From positions 186,001 through 250,000 of the forward strand of contig JADKGB010000002.1 in assembly GCA_016717225.1 (NCBI GenBank): DNA of 64,000 nucleotides. The letters run 5' to 3'. Below the pieces are notes generated by a model. It ran no database searches and was not told where the DNA came from. It saw nothing but the letters and a program-made list of their open reading frames with translations. The DNA is from Flavobacteriales bacterium. Its GTDB lineage: Bacteria > Bacteroidota > Bacteroidia > Flavobacteriales_F > PHOS-HE28. Shown piece by piece: positions 8,019-15,654 of this stretch. The translations under genes were made by a program, and so were the position numbers. Numbering within the stretch: the first letter of the stretch is position 1; each line of letters begins with the position of its first letter.

Positions 8019-9164
8019 TTAGTGGGCAAGCACCCCGGCTTTGATCAGGTCTTTCGTAGCACCCAGAGCAGCGCCCATGGTGCGCAACTCATGCTCCAGT
8101 TGGCTGGCTCGCGTTTCATTTCCGGTTGAGCGGTAGTGCTCGAGCAATACCGCACCTGGCAACAGGTAGTTCCGGCTCAAAGGGCCTGCAGACATGGTTT
8201 TCTTCATTGCGACCCAGTTCTGCTCAAGAGCTGGGGTTCCGCACAATTCATCCTTCATCAATTTGAACGCGACCCCAGTTGAACATAGTTTACCTTGAAA
8301 TGCATCGAACCAACTGCGGTCCAAACTAAGGGCGAAGAAAATTGGTCGTTCGGTCGCGTTGCCCAAGGTTGAAGCGAATGGTGGACCAGCCGATGGAACA
8401 GGACCTTGGGCCTTAGCGTTTTTCCAGATCAGTTCTCGGTAAGCAGCGTCCGTTAGAAGTCGCTGGTCAACGAGGAGCACATCGCGCCGGGTATCGTGCA
8501 AACGCTGTTGAACAAGTGCCGGTGCCCCATCCATATCACCATTCGTGAACAGGATGCCGTCCTTATCCACGCTGAGGAGCAGGTCCCGGGCCACATCGTT
8601 CAACGCAGGGGATAATTCACCCCGAGCCTCCAACTGAATGCACCAGCTATCAAGTGAAGGCTTGTCACCATTGGCGTTCGCACGGTTCACCATGGGCAGG
8701 ATCAATTCAGAACGACCACCATCCACGGCATTCGCCTTTTCCAGTTCATTGAAGGCACTGCGTTGGGGGAATTGAACGTAAAAGGCGGCCATATGCTGCT
8801 CAAAGCTGCCTGGGGCCGTTGCATTGATATTGTCCGCTATGGCATTCAATTCGGCTTTGTCCGATTCCTGAAGGCGACCATTGTTCTGGCCCAACCTCGC
8901 ATTGCGTTCGCTACGGAACCAGTTCAACTGAGCGCCAACATCCGAAGGCCGTGCTTCACAGAGCGAACGCCACAAGTTGGCCGTGCGCAAGGATTCGGTC
9001 TTGTTCCACGCACCTTGATAGGCATCTTGGGCTGGGGCCATGTAGCCGTAAGGCACTGAATTCTGTAGGTCTTCGGCAGACTTTTCCGCAGGTGGCACAT
9101 TCTGTTGAGCTGCGGACCGCAAGACCAGAGGAGCAAGAAGCAGCAAGAGAAGGGAACGGTTCAT
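8019..9164 (-). CDS. Secreted protein of unknown function, first gene of a sigma operon
   Basis: This is a 381-residue protein starting at MNRSLLLLLLAPLVLRSAAQ, a classical signal peptide with cleavage after AQ. Near residue 180 it contains DKDGILFTNGDMDGAPALVQ followed by RRDVLLVDQRLL, similar to the FTNGDNDT...VRVVN segment found in the soluble part of some large Bacteroidota membrane proteins (DUF2723-type). The remainder is helical with no motif I recognise. It lies 3 bp upstream of the ECF sigma gene and probably shares its transcript, so it could be an envelope component or sensor for that regulator. A longer frame to 9212 lacks signal-peptide character. Confidence 0.6.
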   Translation of the reverse strand: MNRSLLLLLLAPLVLRSAAQQNVPPAEKSAEDLQNSVPYGYMAPAQDAYQGAWNKTESLRTANLWRSLCEARPSDVGAQLNWFRSERNARLGQNNGRLQESDKAELNAIADNINATAPGSFEQHMAAFYVQFPQRSAFNELEKANAVDGGRSELILPMVNRANANGDKPSLDSWCIQLEARGELSPALNDVARDLLLSVDKDGILFTNGDMDGAPALVQQRLHDTRRDVLLVDQRLLTDAAYRELIWKNAKAQGPVPSAGPPFASTLGNATERPIFFALSLDRSWFDAFQGKLCSTGVAFKLMKDELCGTPALEQNWVAMKKTMSAGPLSRNYLLPGAVLLEHYRSTGNETRASQLEHELRTMGAALGATKDLIKAGVLAH

Positions 9165-9320
9165 CAGCGAATTGGTCGGGTTCTGAGGGTCAGTACACAC
9201 CTCCACGGGCAAAGTTCATGCACTATTGCTTTTTTCCTTTGCCGATCAACAACCATCTACGCACAAAGGGTCTCCAACTGGTGTTCGCTAAGTTGGCCAG
9301 AAGGTAATTTCGCATGCCCC

Positions 9321-9596
9321 ATGATGACCGAGGAGAACAAGTCCCGATTGAAAGAAAGGCTGGAGTTAGTGCATTCTTGGCCCAGCGTTTACATGTTCAA
9401 GTTCATTTTCGAGCCGGAGCCGATGCGTTTGGAGCTGGTTCTGGCTCTGTTCCCCCCCGAGTGTGAAGTGCTGCGCAAGTACAGTGTAGGTGGCAAGTAC
9501 CTCAGTATCACAGCCCAGGAAGTAATGATGAGTGCGGATGAAGTCATCGCCAGGTATGACCGCGCTTCAGAAATAACAGGTGTGATGATACTCTGA
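9321..9596 (+). CDS. DUF493 (YbeD-like) protein
   Basis: This is a small cytoplasmic ferredoxin-like-fold protein of 91 residues. The core reads WPSVYMFKFIFEP, then CEVLRKYSVGGKYLSITAQE and VMMSADEVIARYDRASEI, which matches Bacteroidota DUF493 proteins. E. coli YbeD belongs to the same family and its role is not settled. The start is one of two tandem ATGs at 9321/9324; a longer frame from 9105 reads through non-conserved sequence. It heads a three-gene plus-strand cluster with a membrane protein and a beta-barrel protein. Confidence 0.8.
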   Translation: MMTEENKSRLKERLELVHSWPSVYMFKFIFEPEPMRLELVLALFPPECEVLRKYSVGGKYLSITAQEVMMSADEVIARYDRASEITGVMIL

Positions 9597-9656
9597 TGAT
9601 CACGGCGTTCGTACTTTCTATTGATCTGGTCAATTCAGTCTTTTTCCTCCGCGAAC

Positions 9657-10040
9657 ATGAAGTGGGTTGATACGCTGCGAATTACACTCCTCCTTTCCCT
9701 GAGCCTGCTTTTCATTTACATGTTGGCAAAGCGCTTCAAGCAAAAGGTGATGGCCAAGGAGCTTCCAATTGCATCCCATGCCGAACTCCTTTCTGTGCAG
9801 GTTTTGTACCACCCAGCAAGGCTTCGAATGGAAGTTCTCCTTCCCAGTTCCGAAGTGCTGAGGCCTTCGGTTCTTGACACTGAGCATGTTCTCGTTCACA
9901 AATGGGAAGAAACCAGTCATGGAAACGGGAAGCATGTTCTGGAACTTTCGTTGATCGACGTTTCCAATGGCGACTATTTCTTGGAGCTGGCAACCTCTTC
10001 GCAGCGCACCGTGCGCAAATTCAGCGTGAAGCACACATGA
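9657..10040 (+). CDS. Small membrane-anchored protein, unknown
   Basis: This 127-residue protein has one N-terminal membrane segment (LRITLLLSLSLLFIYML) followed by Lys/Arg residues, so the remainder may be cytoplasmic, or the segment may be an uncleaved signal anchor. The C-terminal half is beta-rich and ends with NGDYFLELATSSQRTVRKFS, similar to the last strands of Bacteroidota C-terminal sorting modules, although the protein is too short to be a normal cargo. Its TGA overlaps the ATG of the next gene (ATGA). No family was recognised. Confidence 0.55.
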   Translation: MKWVDTLRITLLLSLSLLFIYMLAKRFKQKVMAKELPIASHAELLSVQVLYHPARLRMEVLLPSSEVLRPSVLDTEHVLVHKWEETSHGNGKHVLELSLIDVSNGDYFLELATSSQRTVRKFSVKHT

Positions 10041-10681
10041 GAGCTTGGTTTCTGCTGATCCTGGTCGCAAGCGGCGGCAATTCACGGGCGCAGACATCCT
10101 TGCCGGTTCAGAAGCCGACAGCACAGCTTATGTTGATCCTGCCCGCTCAATTGGGGAATCCCATCTTCGATCGTCTTACATCGCCCTTGGGCGAAGTGGA
10201 CGGCAGCGTGCAATTTCCAATGAAAAATGGATTAGGTGCCGGTGTCGGGGGAAAGATGATGTGGTGGGAACTGAAGGCCAATGCATTCGCGCCCACTCTC
10301 AGCACTCCAGGCGAAGCAAGGCGTTCAGCCCTGTACGCCAAAGTGCAATATGCCCATTATGTAACCCCCAATATGTTCTATGAATTGAACGCCAAATTCG
10401 GCACCAGCACATGGACCTGGGATTGCACTACATGTGAAGAAGATTACAAACAGCAAGGCTTTCACTGGGGTGTCACGGCTGGATATTATGTGCACGCCTC
10501 GGATAACCTGGCGTTCGGGATCACCTTTGGATATGAAGCGGACGCAACACGCTTTTCAGCCGCCACAATTTGCCAAGGATCGTTCCCTGGGTACACCGAA
10601 ACGGGTGGGCCCTATCGGTTCCTGAACGTCGGATTAGGCTTTAGTACTCGCTTCGAGAAGAGCAAAGAAGAACGCTGGTAG
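10037..10681 (+). CDS. Predicted outer-membrane beta-barrel protein
   Basis: This is a 214-residue secreted protein with a signal peptide (MRAWFLLILVASGGNSRAQ). Alternating aromatic strands such as LYAKVQYAHYVTPNMFYELN and HWGVTAGYYVHASDN, and a late segment GPYRFLNVGLGFSTRF, suggest an eight-strand-type barrel. The pair of Cys residues in WDCTTCEED may form an extracellular-loop disulfide. Translation is coupled to the upstream membrane protein through an ATGA overlap. Ligand and function are unknown. Confidence 0.6.
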   Translation: MRAWFLLILVASGGNSRAQTSLPVQKPTAQLMLILPAQLGNPIFDRLTSPLGEVDGSVQFPMKNGLGAGVGGKMMWWELKANAFAPTLSTPGEARRSALYAKVQYAHYVTPNMFYELNAKFGTSTWTWDCTTCEEDYKQQGFHWGVTAGYYVHASDNLAFGITFGYEADATRFSAATICQGSFPGYTETGGPYRFLNVGLGFSTRFEKSKEERW

Positions 10682-10705
10682 ATCAACTCTACCACGCAAG
10701 ACGAG

Positions 10706-11200
10706 CTATGTCATTCTACGCTTGACGAGGTTGCACATCCGTAACAAGGCTAAAGCGCATTCCACGCCCTTGTTACCATGCTTGCCTCCACTGCGGTCCT
10801 GGGCTTGCTCCATGGAATTATCCGTGAGAACACAGAAGACAACGGGCTTGGAGTGTTTCAAGTTCAAGTCCATAATACCCTTGCTCACGGCTTGGCATAC
10901 ATATTCGAAATGAGGCGTTTCACCCCGGATCACACTACCGATGCAAAGCACACCATCAACCCCATCATTCTCCAACAGGACCTGAGCTCCTAAAGGCAAT
11001 TCGAAACTGCCGGGTACGGATTCTTCGATGATCGATCGAAAGGAAACCCCATGCTTCAGCAATGTTTCCATGGCTCCGTCGCGCAACGCGCCCGTGATCC
11101 CCGGGTTCCAAGCGCTGACGACCAGCCCCAAACGCAGACCGGCGCCACTGGGGACGCCGGCTGCATTGTAAGTCGATAGGTTCTTGCCTGCTGTGGCCAT
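10706..11200 (-). CDS. ribH: 6,7-dimethyl-8-ribityllumazine synthase
   Basis: This enzyme condenses 3,4-dihydroxybutanone phosphate with the ribityl-aminopyrimidine in the penultimate step of riboflavin synthesis. The 164-residue protein carries the substrate-stacking W31 in SAWNPGITGAL, GSFELP (64-69), VIRGETPHFEYV with catalytic H97, and R136 in DRSGGKHGNKG for phosphate binding. It is 2 bp downstream of the TPR membrane protein and likely co-transcribed. No FMN riboswitch was noticed, and the other rib genes are not in the window. Confidence 0.97.
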   Translation of the reverse strand: MATAGKNLSTYNAAGVPSGAGLRLGLVVSAWNPGITGALRDGAMETLLKHGVSFRSIIEESVPGSFELPLGAQVLLENDGVDGVLCIGSVIRGETPHFEYVCQAVSKGIMDLNLKHSKPVVFCVLTDNSMEQAQDRSGGKHGNKGVECALALLRMCNLVKRRMT

Positions 11201-11202
11201 TT

Positions 11203-11895
11203 TCAGCTCTGGCCGCTCATTGCCTTAGCGCGGGCAGCGTATTTCTTGGCCTGCTGGGCATCTGGACTCGTTGGAAACTCAGTACCAATTCGTGCAAAGC
11301 ACTTCGCGGCGTTCTTGAAATCACCCATTTGCTGATGAAGGATACCGGCTTTCATCAAGAACATCGGGGTTGTGTAATCACTGCGGACCATGTCGGCTGC
11401 TTTATCGAATTGCGCAACCGCTTCGTCGTTCCGGCCGAGTTCAACCAGCACATCGCCCTGGTTGCCTACAACCATCACGCGCAAAATATCATCGCCCAGA
11501 TCGGCCTGCTTATAGAAGTTGAGCGCTGTCTCGAATTCACCCTTCTGGTGGTAGCACACACCGAGGTAGAAATTGGCCAGCTCTCCGCTAGGGGTGCTGC
11601 CGTAGTTGTCCGCGATATGCTGGAAACCGAAGTAGTTACCGTCGCCATTGATGGCCAAGTCAAGCGAATCGATCTCGAACCAATACTGGGCTTTCCAGAT
11701 CAGTTCCGCGGCTTCGGTAGCCTTGGGCTCAGCAACGAATTTTCGATAGCCAAAGAAACCAGCCACCACCACCACAACAGCGATGGCAGCGATAGAAACT
11801 GCCTTCTTGTGCTTGTCAAAGAACAATTCGGTACTGGTATACATCTCGCCAATGTCGAGATCTTGGCCGGGCGCAGGGGTCTTGGTAGAGGACAT
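11203..11895 (-). CDS. TPR membrane protein, YfgM-like
   Basis: This 230-residue protein has a short cytoplasmic N-terminus, one membrane segment at about 34-50 (SIAAIAVVVVVAGFFGY), and a periplasmic run of tetratricopeptide-like helices (LANFYLGVCYHQKGEFETAL, then GNQGDVLVELGRNDEAVAQF). The topology resembles YfgM/BamD-type scaffolds that sit near the Sec translocon, but the resemblance is structural only. It is the first gene of a two-gene unit with ribH. A TACTTTCGC promoter-like box lies at 11926-11934, about 30 bp upstream. Confidence 0.75.
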   Translation of the reverse strand: MSSTKTPAPGQDLDIGEMYTSTELFFDKHKKAVSIAAIAVVVVVAGFFGYRKFVAEPKATEAAELIWKAQYWFEIDSLDLAINGDGNYFGFQHIADNYGSTPSGELANFYLGVCYHQKGEFETALNFYKQADLGDDILRVMVVGNQGDVLVELGRNDEAVAQFDKAADMVRSDYTTPMFLMKAGILHQQMGDFKNAAKCFARIGTEFPTSPDAQQAKKYAARAKAMSGQS

Positions 11896-11925
11896 AGAAA
11901 GAGGCCGTTTTTTTCCGGCAGGGCT

Positions 11926-11934
11926 GCGAAAGTA
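11926..11934 (-). promoter_or_regulatory. Possible -7 box for the TPR-ribH unit (TACTTTCGC)
   Basis: The minus strand reads TACTTTCGC 31 bp upstream of the TPR start codon. It matches the TAnnTTYG pattern shared with the ndk, gyrA, parA, fabI and tRNA-Lys upstream regions. Confidence 0.45.
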
Positions 11935-12019
11935 GATGTTCCTGTGGAACGAGCGATGTTGGCGATCCTATCTTTGAACGCCTAAGCGTGAATAGCCCAC
12001 GCCGATCCTGGTAATATCC

Positions 12020-13186
12020 ATGAGCCACTACCTGCAACGCCTATCCGTGCTGCACTTCCGTAACCATCGGGAGGCCAGCTTGGAGCTTGGGCCGCAGGTG
12101 AACTGTATCACTGGGCCTAATGGCACGGGAAAGACAAACATATTGGACGCGGTTCACTACCTCGGCCTGTGCAAAAGCTACTTCGAGCCACAAGACAGTC
12201 ACAACATCCTGCATGGCGAAGAGTTTCTGCTGATCAAGGGTGAACTGGCTACGGAAGATGGCATTGACCATTTGGCCTGCAGCGTGCGCAAGGGCGCGCG
12301 CAAGATCTTCAAGCGGAATTCGAAGGAATACGAGCGGCTGAGCGACCATGTAGGGCGTGTTCCTGTGGTAATGATCACCCCCTACGATGGTCAACTCGTG
12401 CTGGAAGGAAGTGACGTGCGCCGCCGCTTTCTGGATGGGCTTATCGCGCAGTTCGATCGCTCTTATTTGGAAGCCTTGGTCCGCTACAATCGGGCGTTGG
12501 CACAGCGGAACCTTCTACTGAAACAAATGGTCCTGAACGGCCGTCCCGATCGCGGGATCGTTGAGCCTTGGGATGAGCAGCTGATCGTTCAGGGAGAGGC
12601 GGTCTATGCTGTGCGGAAGGCCTTTATGCACGAATTGATGCCGCTCCTTGCGAACCACTACAAAGGCATTACCAGCGGGCCCGAGCAGGTTGAATTATCC
12701 TACCGAAGCGAACTGAGCGAGCGCACCTACCGCGAATTGCTCAACGAACACTGGCTGCGCGATGTGGCTGCGCAGCACACCACAGGCGGCGTGCACAAAG
12801 ACGACCTGGTTTTTACGCTTGACGGGCATCCGCTCAAGAGAGCTGGTAGCCAGGGTCAGCAGAAAACCTACCTGATCGCCATGAAACTGGCACAATTCGA
12901 TCTTACCGCTCATCGCGCGGGCATTCGCCCCATCCTCTTGTTGGATGATATTTTTGACAAGATCGACCCACAGCGTATGCGGCACTTGCTCAAACTCCTG
13001 GGCAGTGGCAGCTTTGGGCAGGTGATCATTACTGATACAGATGCAGGTCGGCTTCGGAACGCGCTTGACGGACTGCCGCTGGAAACTCGATTCTTCACCC
13101 TGGATCACATCATTCCTGAGCCAGTTAACGTCATCGATCCTCACCATGAAGCGCAACAACGAGCAGTCGCTGAAACAGGCGCTTGA
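12020..13186 (+). CDS. recF: DNA replication and repair protein RecF
   Basis: RecF is an SMC-like ATPase that loads RecA at single-strand gaps. The 388-residue protein has a Walker A GPNGTGKT (32-39), an ABC-type signature region around HTTGGVHKDDLVF...GSQGQQKTY, and Walker B ILLLDDIFDKID near residue 315. The start MSHYLQRLSVLHFRNH is the canonical N-terminus. Its 3' end overlaps the DUF721/DciA gene by about 40 bp, an arrangement common in Bacteroidota. dnaA and dnaN are not present here. Confidence 0.95.
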   Translation: MSHYLQRLSVLHFRNHREASLELGPQVNCITGPNGTGKTNILDAVHYLGLCKSYFEPQDSHNILHGEEFLLIKGELATEDGIDHLACSVRKGARKIFKRNSKEYERLSDHVGRVPVVMITPYDGQLVLEGSDVRRRFLDGLIAQFDRSYLEALVRYNRALAQRNLLLKQMVLNGRPDRGIVEPWDEQLIVQGEAVYAVRKAFMHELMPLLANHYKGITSGPEQVELSYRSELSERTYRELLNEHWLRDVAAQHTTGGVHKDDLVFTLDGHPLKRAGSQGQQKTYLIAMKLAQFDLTAHRAGIRPILLLDDIFDKIDPQRMRHLLKLLGSGSFGQVIITDTDAGRLRNALDGLPLETRFFTLDHIIPEPVNVIDPHHEAQQRAVAETGA

Positions 13187-13436
13187 GGGATTGGTCAAGG
13201 ACTATGGACTTGGCGCCAAACTGGACGAGCAAGCTGTGCGTGAAGTATGGCCGAACTTGGCAGGAGAAATGATAGCGAGGCACACGTTGGAGATAACTCT
13301 ACGCCGTGGCCAACTAACGGTGAAAGTAGATAGTGCCCCTTTGCGACAGGAACTCACATTCATGCGCGCGGCGCTAAAGGAAATGATCAACCGCCACTAC
13401 GAACGCGAGGTGGTGTTGGACATTCGGATCAGCTAA
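13146..13436 (+). CDS. DUF721 protein, DciA-like helicase loader candidate
   Basis: This is a 96-residue protein of the DUF721 family, whose DciA members help load the replicative helicase DnaB. Typical features are LKQALEGLVKDYGL, VREVWPNLAGEMIARHT and the strand pair LTVKVDSAPLRQELTFM. The start MKRNNEQS at 13146 lies inside the 3' end of recF, so translational coupling is likely. In this form it is only the KH-like domain, without the disordered tail of proteobacterial DciA. Confidence 0.85.
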   Translation: MKRNNEQSLKQALEGLVKDYGLGAKLDEQAVREVWPNLAGEMIARHTLEITLRRGQLTVKVDSAPLRQELTFMRAALKEMINRHYEREVVLDIRIS

Positions 13437-13467
13437 GAGCATCTCAGGCTATGTGCCTGCTTGATGA

Positions 13468-13887
13468 TCAATGCTGCTCGCGCGTGCTGAAGAAGAAGTG
13501 GCCCTCGATCAGCGCGTTCTCATTGCTATCACTGCCGTGCACCGCATTCTTGGCCTTGCTCTCGGCGAAACGCTTGCGGATAGTGCCTTCTTCTGCATTC
13601 GCCGGATCCGTAGCTCCAATGAGTTTTCGGAAATCTTCTACCGCATTCTCCTTTTCAAGGATCGCCACGTATGTAGGCCCGCTGGCCATGTAATCGACAA
13701 GTTCACCGTAGAAGGGCCGCTCCTTGTGAACTTCGTAGAAAGCACCAGCCTCGTGGTGGGAGATGCGCGTGTACTTGAGCGATACCACGCGGAAACCGTT
13801 CGCCATGATCATGTCCAGGATCTTCCCGGCGTGTCCTGCTGCCACTGCCTCGGGTTTGATCATGGTGAAAGTCCTGTTGCTTGCCAT
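13468..13887 (-). CDS. ndk: Nucleoside diphosphate kinase
   Basis: This enzyme transfers the gamma phosphate from ATP to NDPs through a phosphohistidine. The 139-residue protein begins MASNRTFTMIKPEAV and contains the active-site H117 in NAVHGSDS, R103-K105 around TIRKRF, and the HKERPFY substrate loop. Length is normal. A TACTTTTGC box at 13908-13916 lies about 20 bp upstream of the ATG, so the transcript may have a very short leader. It is convergent with recF-dciA. Confidence 0.97.
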   Translation of the reverse strand: MASNRTFTMIKPEAVAAGHAGKILDMIMANGFRVVSLKYTRISHHEAGAFYEVHKERPFYGELVDYMASGPTYVAILEKENAVEDFRKLIGATDPANAEEGTIRKRFAESKAKNAVHGSDSNENALIEGHFFFSTREQH

Positions 13888-13907
13888 AGGGTTGTTGAAA
13901 AAGAGGC

Positions 13908-13916
13908 GCAAAAGTA
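13908..13916 (-). promoter_or_regulatory. Probable -7 box for ndk (TACTTTTGC)
   Basis: The minus strand has TACTTTTGC, a full match to the Bacteroidota TAnnTTTG element, 21 bp upstream of the ndk start. A -33 TTG was not seen at the ideal spacing. Confidence 0.5.
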
Positions 13917-14013
13917 GCTGAGTAGCACATAGGGCAGGTTGGAAGTGGTGATTTCCTTCGCGTCGCCTTCCGTATTCGGAATTCCAATTCATATGCCCTG
14001 CCGAGACAACGAC

Positions 14014-14931
14014 ATGAAAAGCATGCATCAACGATCCTTTGTGCCCGTGTTGGCGACCATATTCCTAATGGCCTGCGGCGGAGCGGTTGAACCCCAACCC
14101 AAAGAGAAGAAACCGGAATTGATCATTGGAGGTAATGATGCTTCGGTCCAAGTGGCCAGCATCTACCAAATGCCAACACCGAACGAATTGTTCTCCATTG
14201 TGCGAAAGCTGGACGGGAACGGGAACAAGAGTGCCCTGAGCGTTGCGCCAAACGCCGACAGGTTCGCAACCATCAATGGCCGGGCCCTCAATTTTGGCGT
14301 GTATGCCACTGATATGGTGTATGCCAGCAACTTCAATATCAAAAGTGAAGTGGTGCGGTACTATCTCGCGTGCAAAAAATTGGGGGATCAGCTAGGGCTT
14401 GCCAATTCGTTCAATGGAGAGGTTCAACAACGCCTCGAGAAGAACCTCACTCATGGTGATTCATTGGATGTGCTCACCAACGAAGCCTACTACGGGGCGT
14501 ATCAAAAACTGCAGGAAGAGAACATGGGGCCTACACTCGCTATGGTGCTTGCCGGTGGCTGGGTCGAAACCATGCACCTGGTCATGGACAAAGTGGAGAC
14601 GTACAGCGATAAGGACCCATTGATCAAACGGATCGCTGAACAGAAGGCCAGCCTTGAGCAGCTTATTGACATCATGGCCGCCTTGAAGGATGATGCGGAT
14701 GTTGCGCAAACCCGCGCTAGTCTTACCAGCATTCGGGACATTTACGACCAATTGAACGTGGTGCGTACGCATAACTCAGGTACTTCGTCCAGTGGTCGAA
14801 TGGTCCTGGGCGACGATGTCTCCGTTTCCATCACTGCTGAAAAATACACAGAACTGAAGGCCGCGGTGGAAGCGCTAAGGACGGCCATAACAACAGCCGA
14901 GGACGCAACTGCTTCCGGCAAAAACACATGA
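14014..14931 (+). CDS. Lipoprotein of unknown function
   Basis: This is a 305-residue protein with a lipoprotein signal (MKSMHQRSFVPVLATIFLMAC; lipobox LMAC). The mature region is mostly helical, with segments such as VVRYYLACKKLGDQLGL and LAMVLAGGWVETMHLVMDKV, and a C-terminal predicted coiled part (KYTELKAAVEALRTAITTAE). No enzyme motif was found. Its TGA overlaps the ATG of the following secreted-protein gene, so the two products probably act together at the envelope. Confidence 0.65.
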   Translation: MKSMHQRSFVPVLATIFLMACGGAVEPQPKEKKPELIIGGNDASVQVASIYQMPTPNELFSIVRKLDGNGNKSALSVAPNADRFATINGRALNFGVYATDMVYASNFNIKSEVVRYYLACKKLGDQLGLANSFNGEVQQRLEKNLTHGDSLDVLTNEAYYGAYQKLQEENMGPTLAMVLAGGWVETMHLVMDKVETYSDKDPLIKRIAEQKASLEQLIDIMAALKDDADVAQTRASLTSIRDIYDQLNVVRTHNSGTSSSGRMVLGDDVSVSITAEKYTELKAAVEALRTAITTAEDATASGKNT

Positions 14932-15587
14932 ACAAAATTCCACTTCCCGCATTATCGGGTCGCACATCCATGATGAGCTCGTTCCGCAATTCCTTCTTGG
15001 TCGTTGGCGCGCTCTTCGCCATTCATTCTCAGGCGCAATCAGACTGCACCGACTATCACAGGTTCAATTGCGATAGGTCCTCGGATACCCGGTTCAACCT
15101 GAATGGCCAAAGCAAGAGCGCAAGTGTGCAGATCGGCGTGCCTACTGAATTGAACATCATCGTCTATACCGGTCAAGACTATCGGGTATCGTTCTGTTAC
15201 GATGAGAAAGTGATCGGTGATCAAGTGGTGGCGCGGCTCATCGAAAAGATCCGCGAACCGCATGAGATCAGTGAACAGGTGCTTGAGAAAGAAGAGCTGC
15301 TGGATGCTGAAGGAAAAGCAACAGGTCAGTTCAAGGATGTTACCAGAACCGTGAAGAAGACCGAGTTCCAGGAGGTGCGCAAGGTGTTATGGGACAACCA
15401 GGAGCATGACATGGCTGATGAAATTGAATTCTCCGCTACGGCAACGAAACGATTGATCGTAGAAGTGACCGCTCCGGGTGCAGTGGACCCAAAACCGAAA
15501 CGCAGCGACAAACAATTCGACATTGGTTGTGTTGGGATCTTGATCGAGCACATGGTAACACCGGCAGTTGGCTTCGGAGGGAAGTAG
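14928..15587 (+). CDS. Secreted protein of unknown function
   Basis: This 219-residue protein has a signal peptide in the segment SSFRNSFLVVGALFAIHSQA after a polar N-terminal extension; a second in-frame ATG pair 42 bp downstream may be the true start. The mature part has Cys residues at the front (DCTDYHRFNCD), then beta-rich segments (PTELNIIVYTGQDYRVSFCY) and a charged stretch. It may be a beta-sandwich partner of the upstream lipoprotein, to which it is coupled by an ATGA overlap. No family was recognised. Confidence 0.6.
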   Translation: MNKIPLPALSGRTSMMSSFRNSFLVVGALFAIHSQAQSDCTDYHRFNCDRSSDTRFNLNGQSKSASVQIGVPTELNIIVYTGQDYRVSFCYDEKVIGDQVVARLIEKIREPHEISEQVLEKEELLDAEGKATGQFKDVTRTVKKTEFQEVRKVLWDNQEHDMADEIEFSATATKRLIVEVTAPGAVDPKPKRSDKQFDIGCVGILIEHMVTPAVGFGGK

Positions 15588-15607
15588 AATAGGCCGGAAG
15601 AGTTCGT

Positions 15608-15654
15608 ATGGGGCGGCTCCCCGGATGAGGCTCCGGGGTAACTTGGCGCCCCAT
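15608..15654 (+). promoter_or_regulatory. Nested stem-loop enclosing the nrnA start codon
   Basis: The RNA would fold with an outer 8-bp stem ATGGGGCG (15608-15615) / CGCCCCAT (15647-15654) and an inner 6-bp stem CCCCGG (15619-15624) / CCGGGG (15633-15638). The first two bases of the nrnA ATG (15653-15655) are paired in the outer stem. This could restrain translation initiation or, less likely, end the upstream transcript; there is no strong T-tract. Confidence 0.45.
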
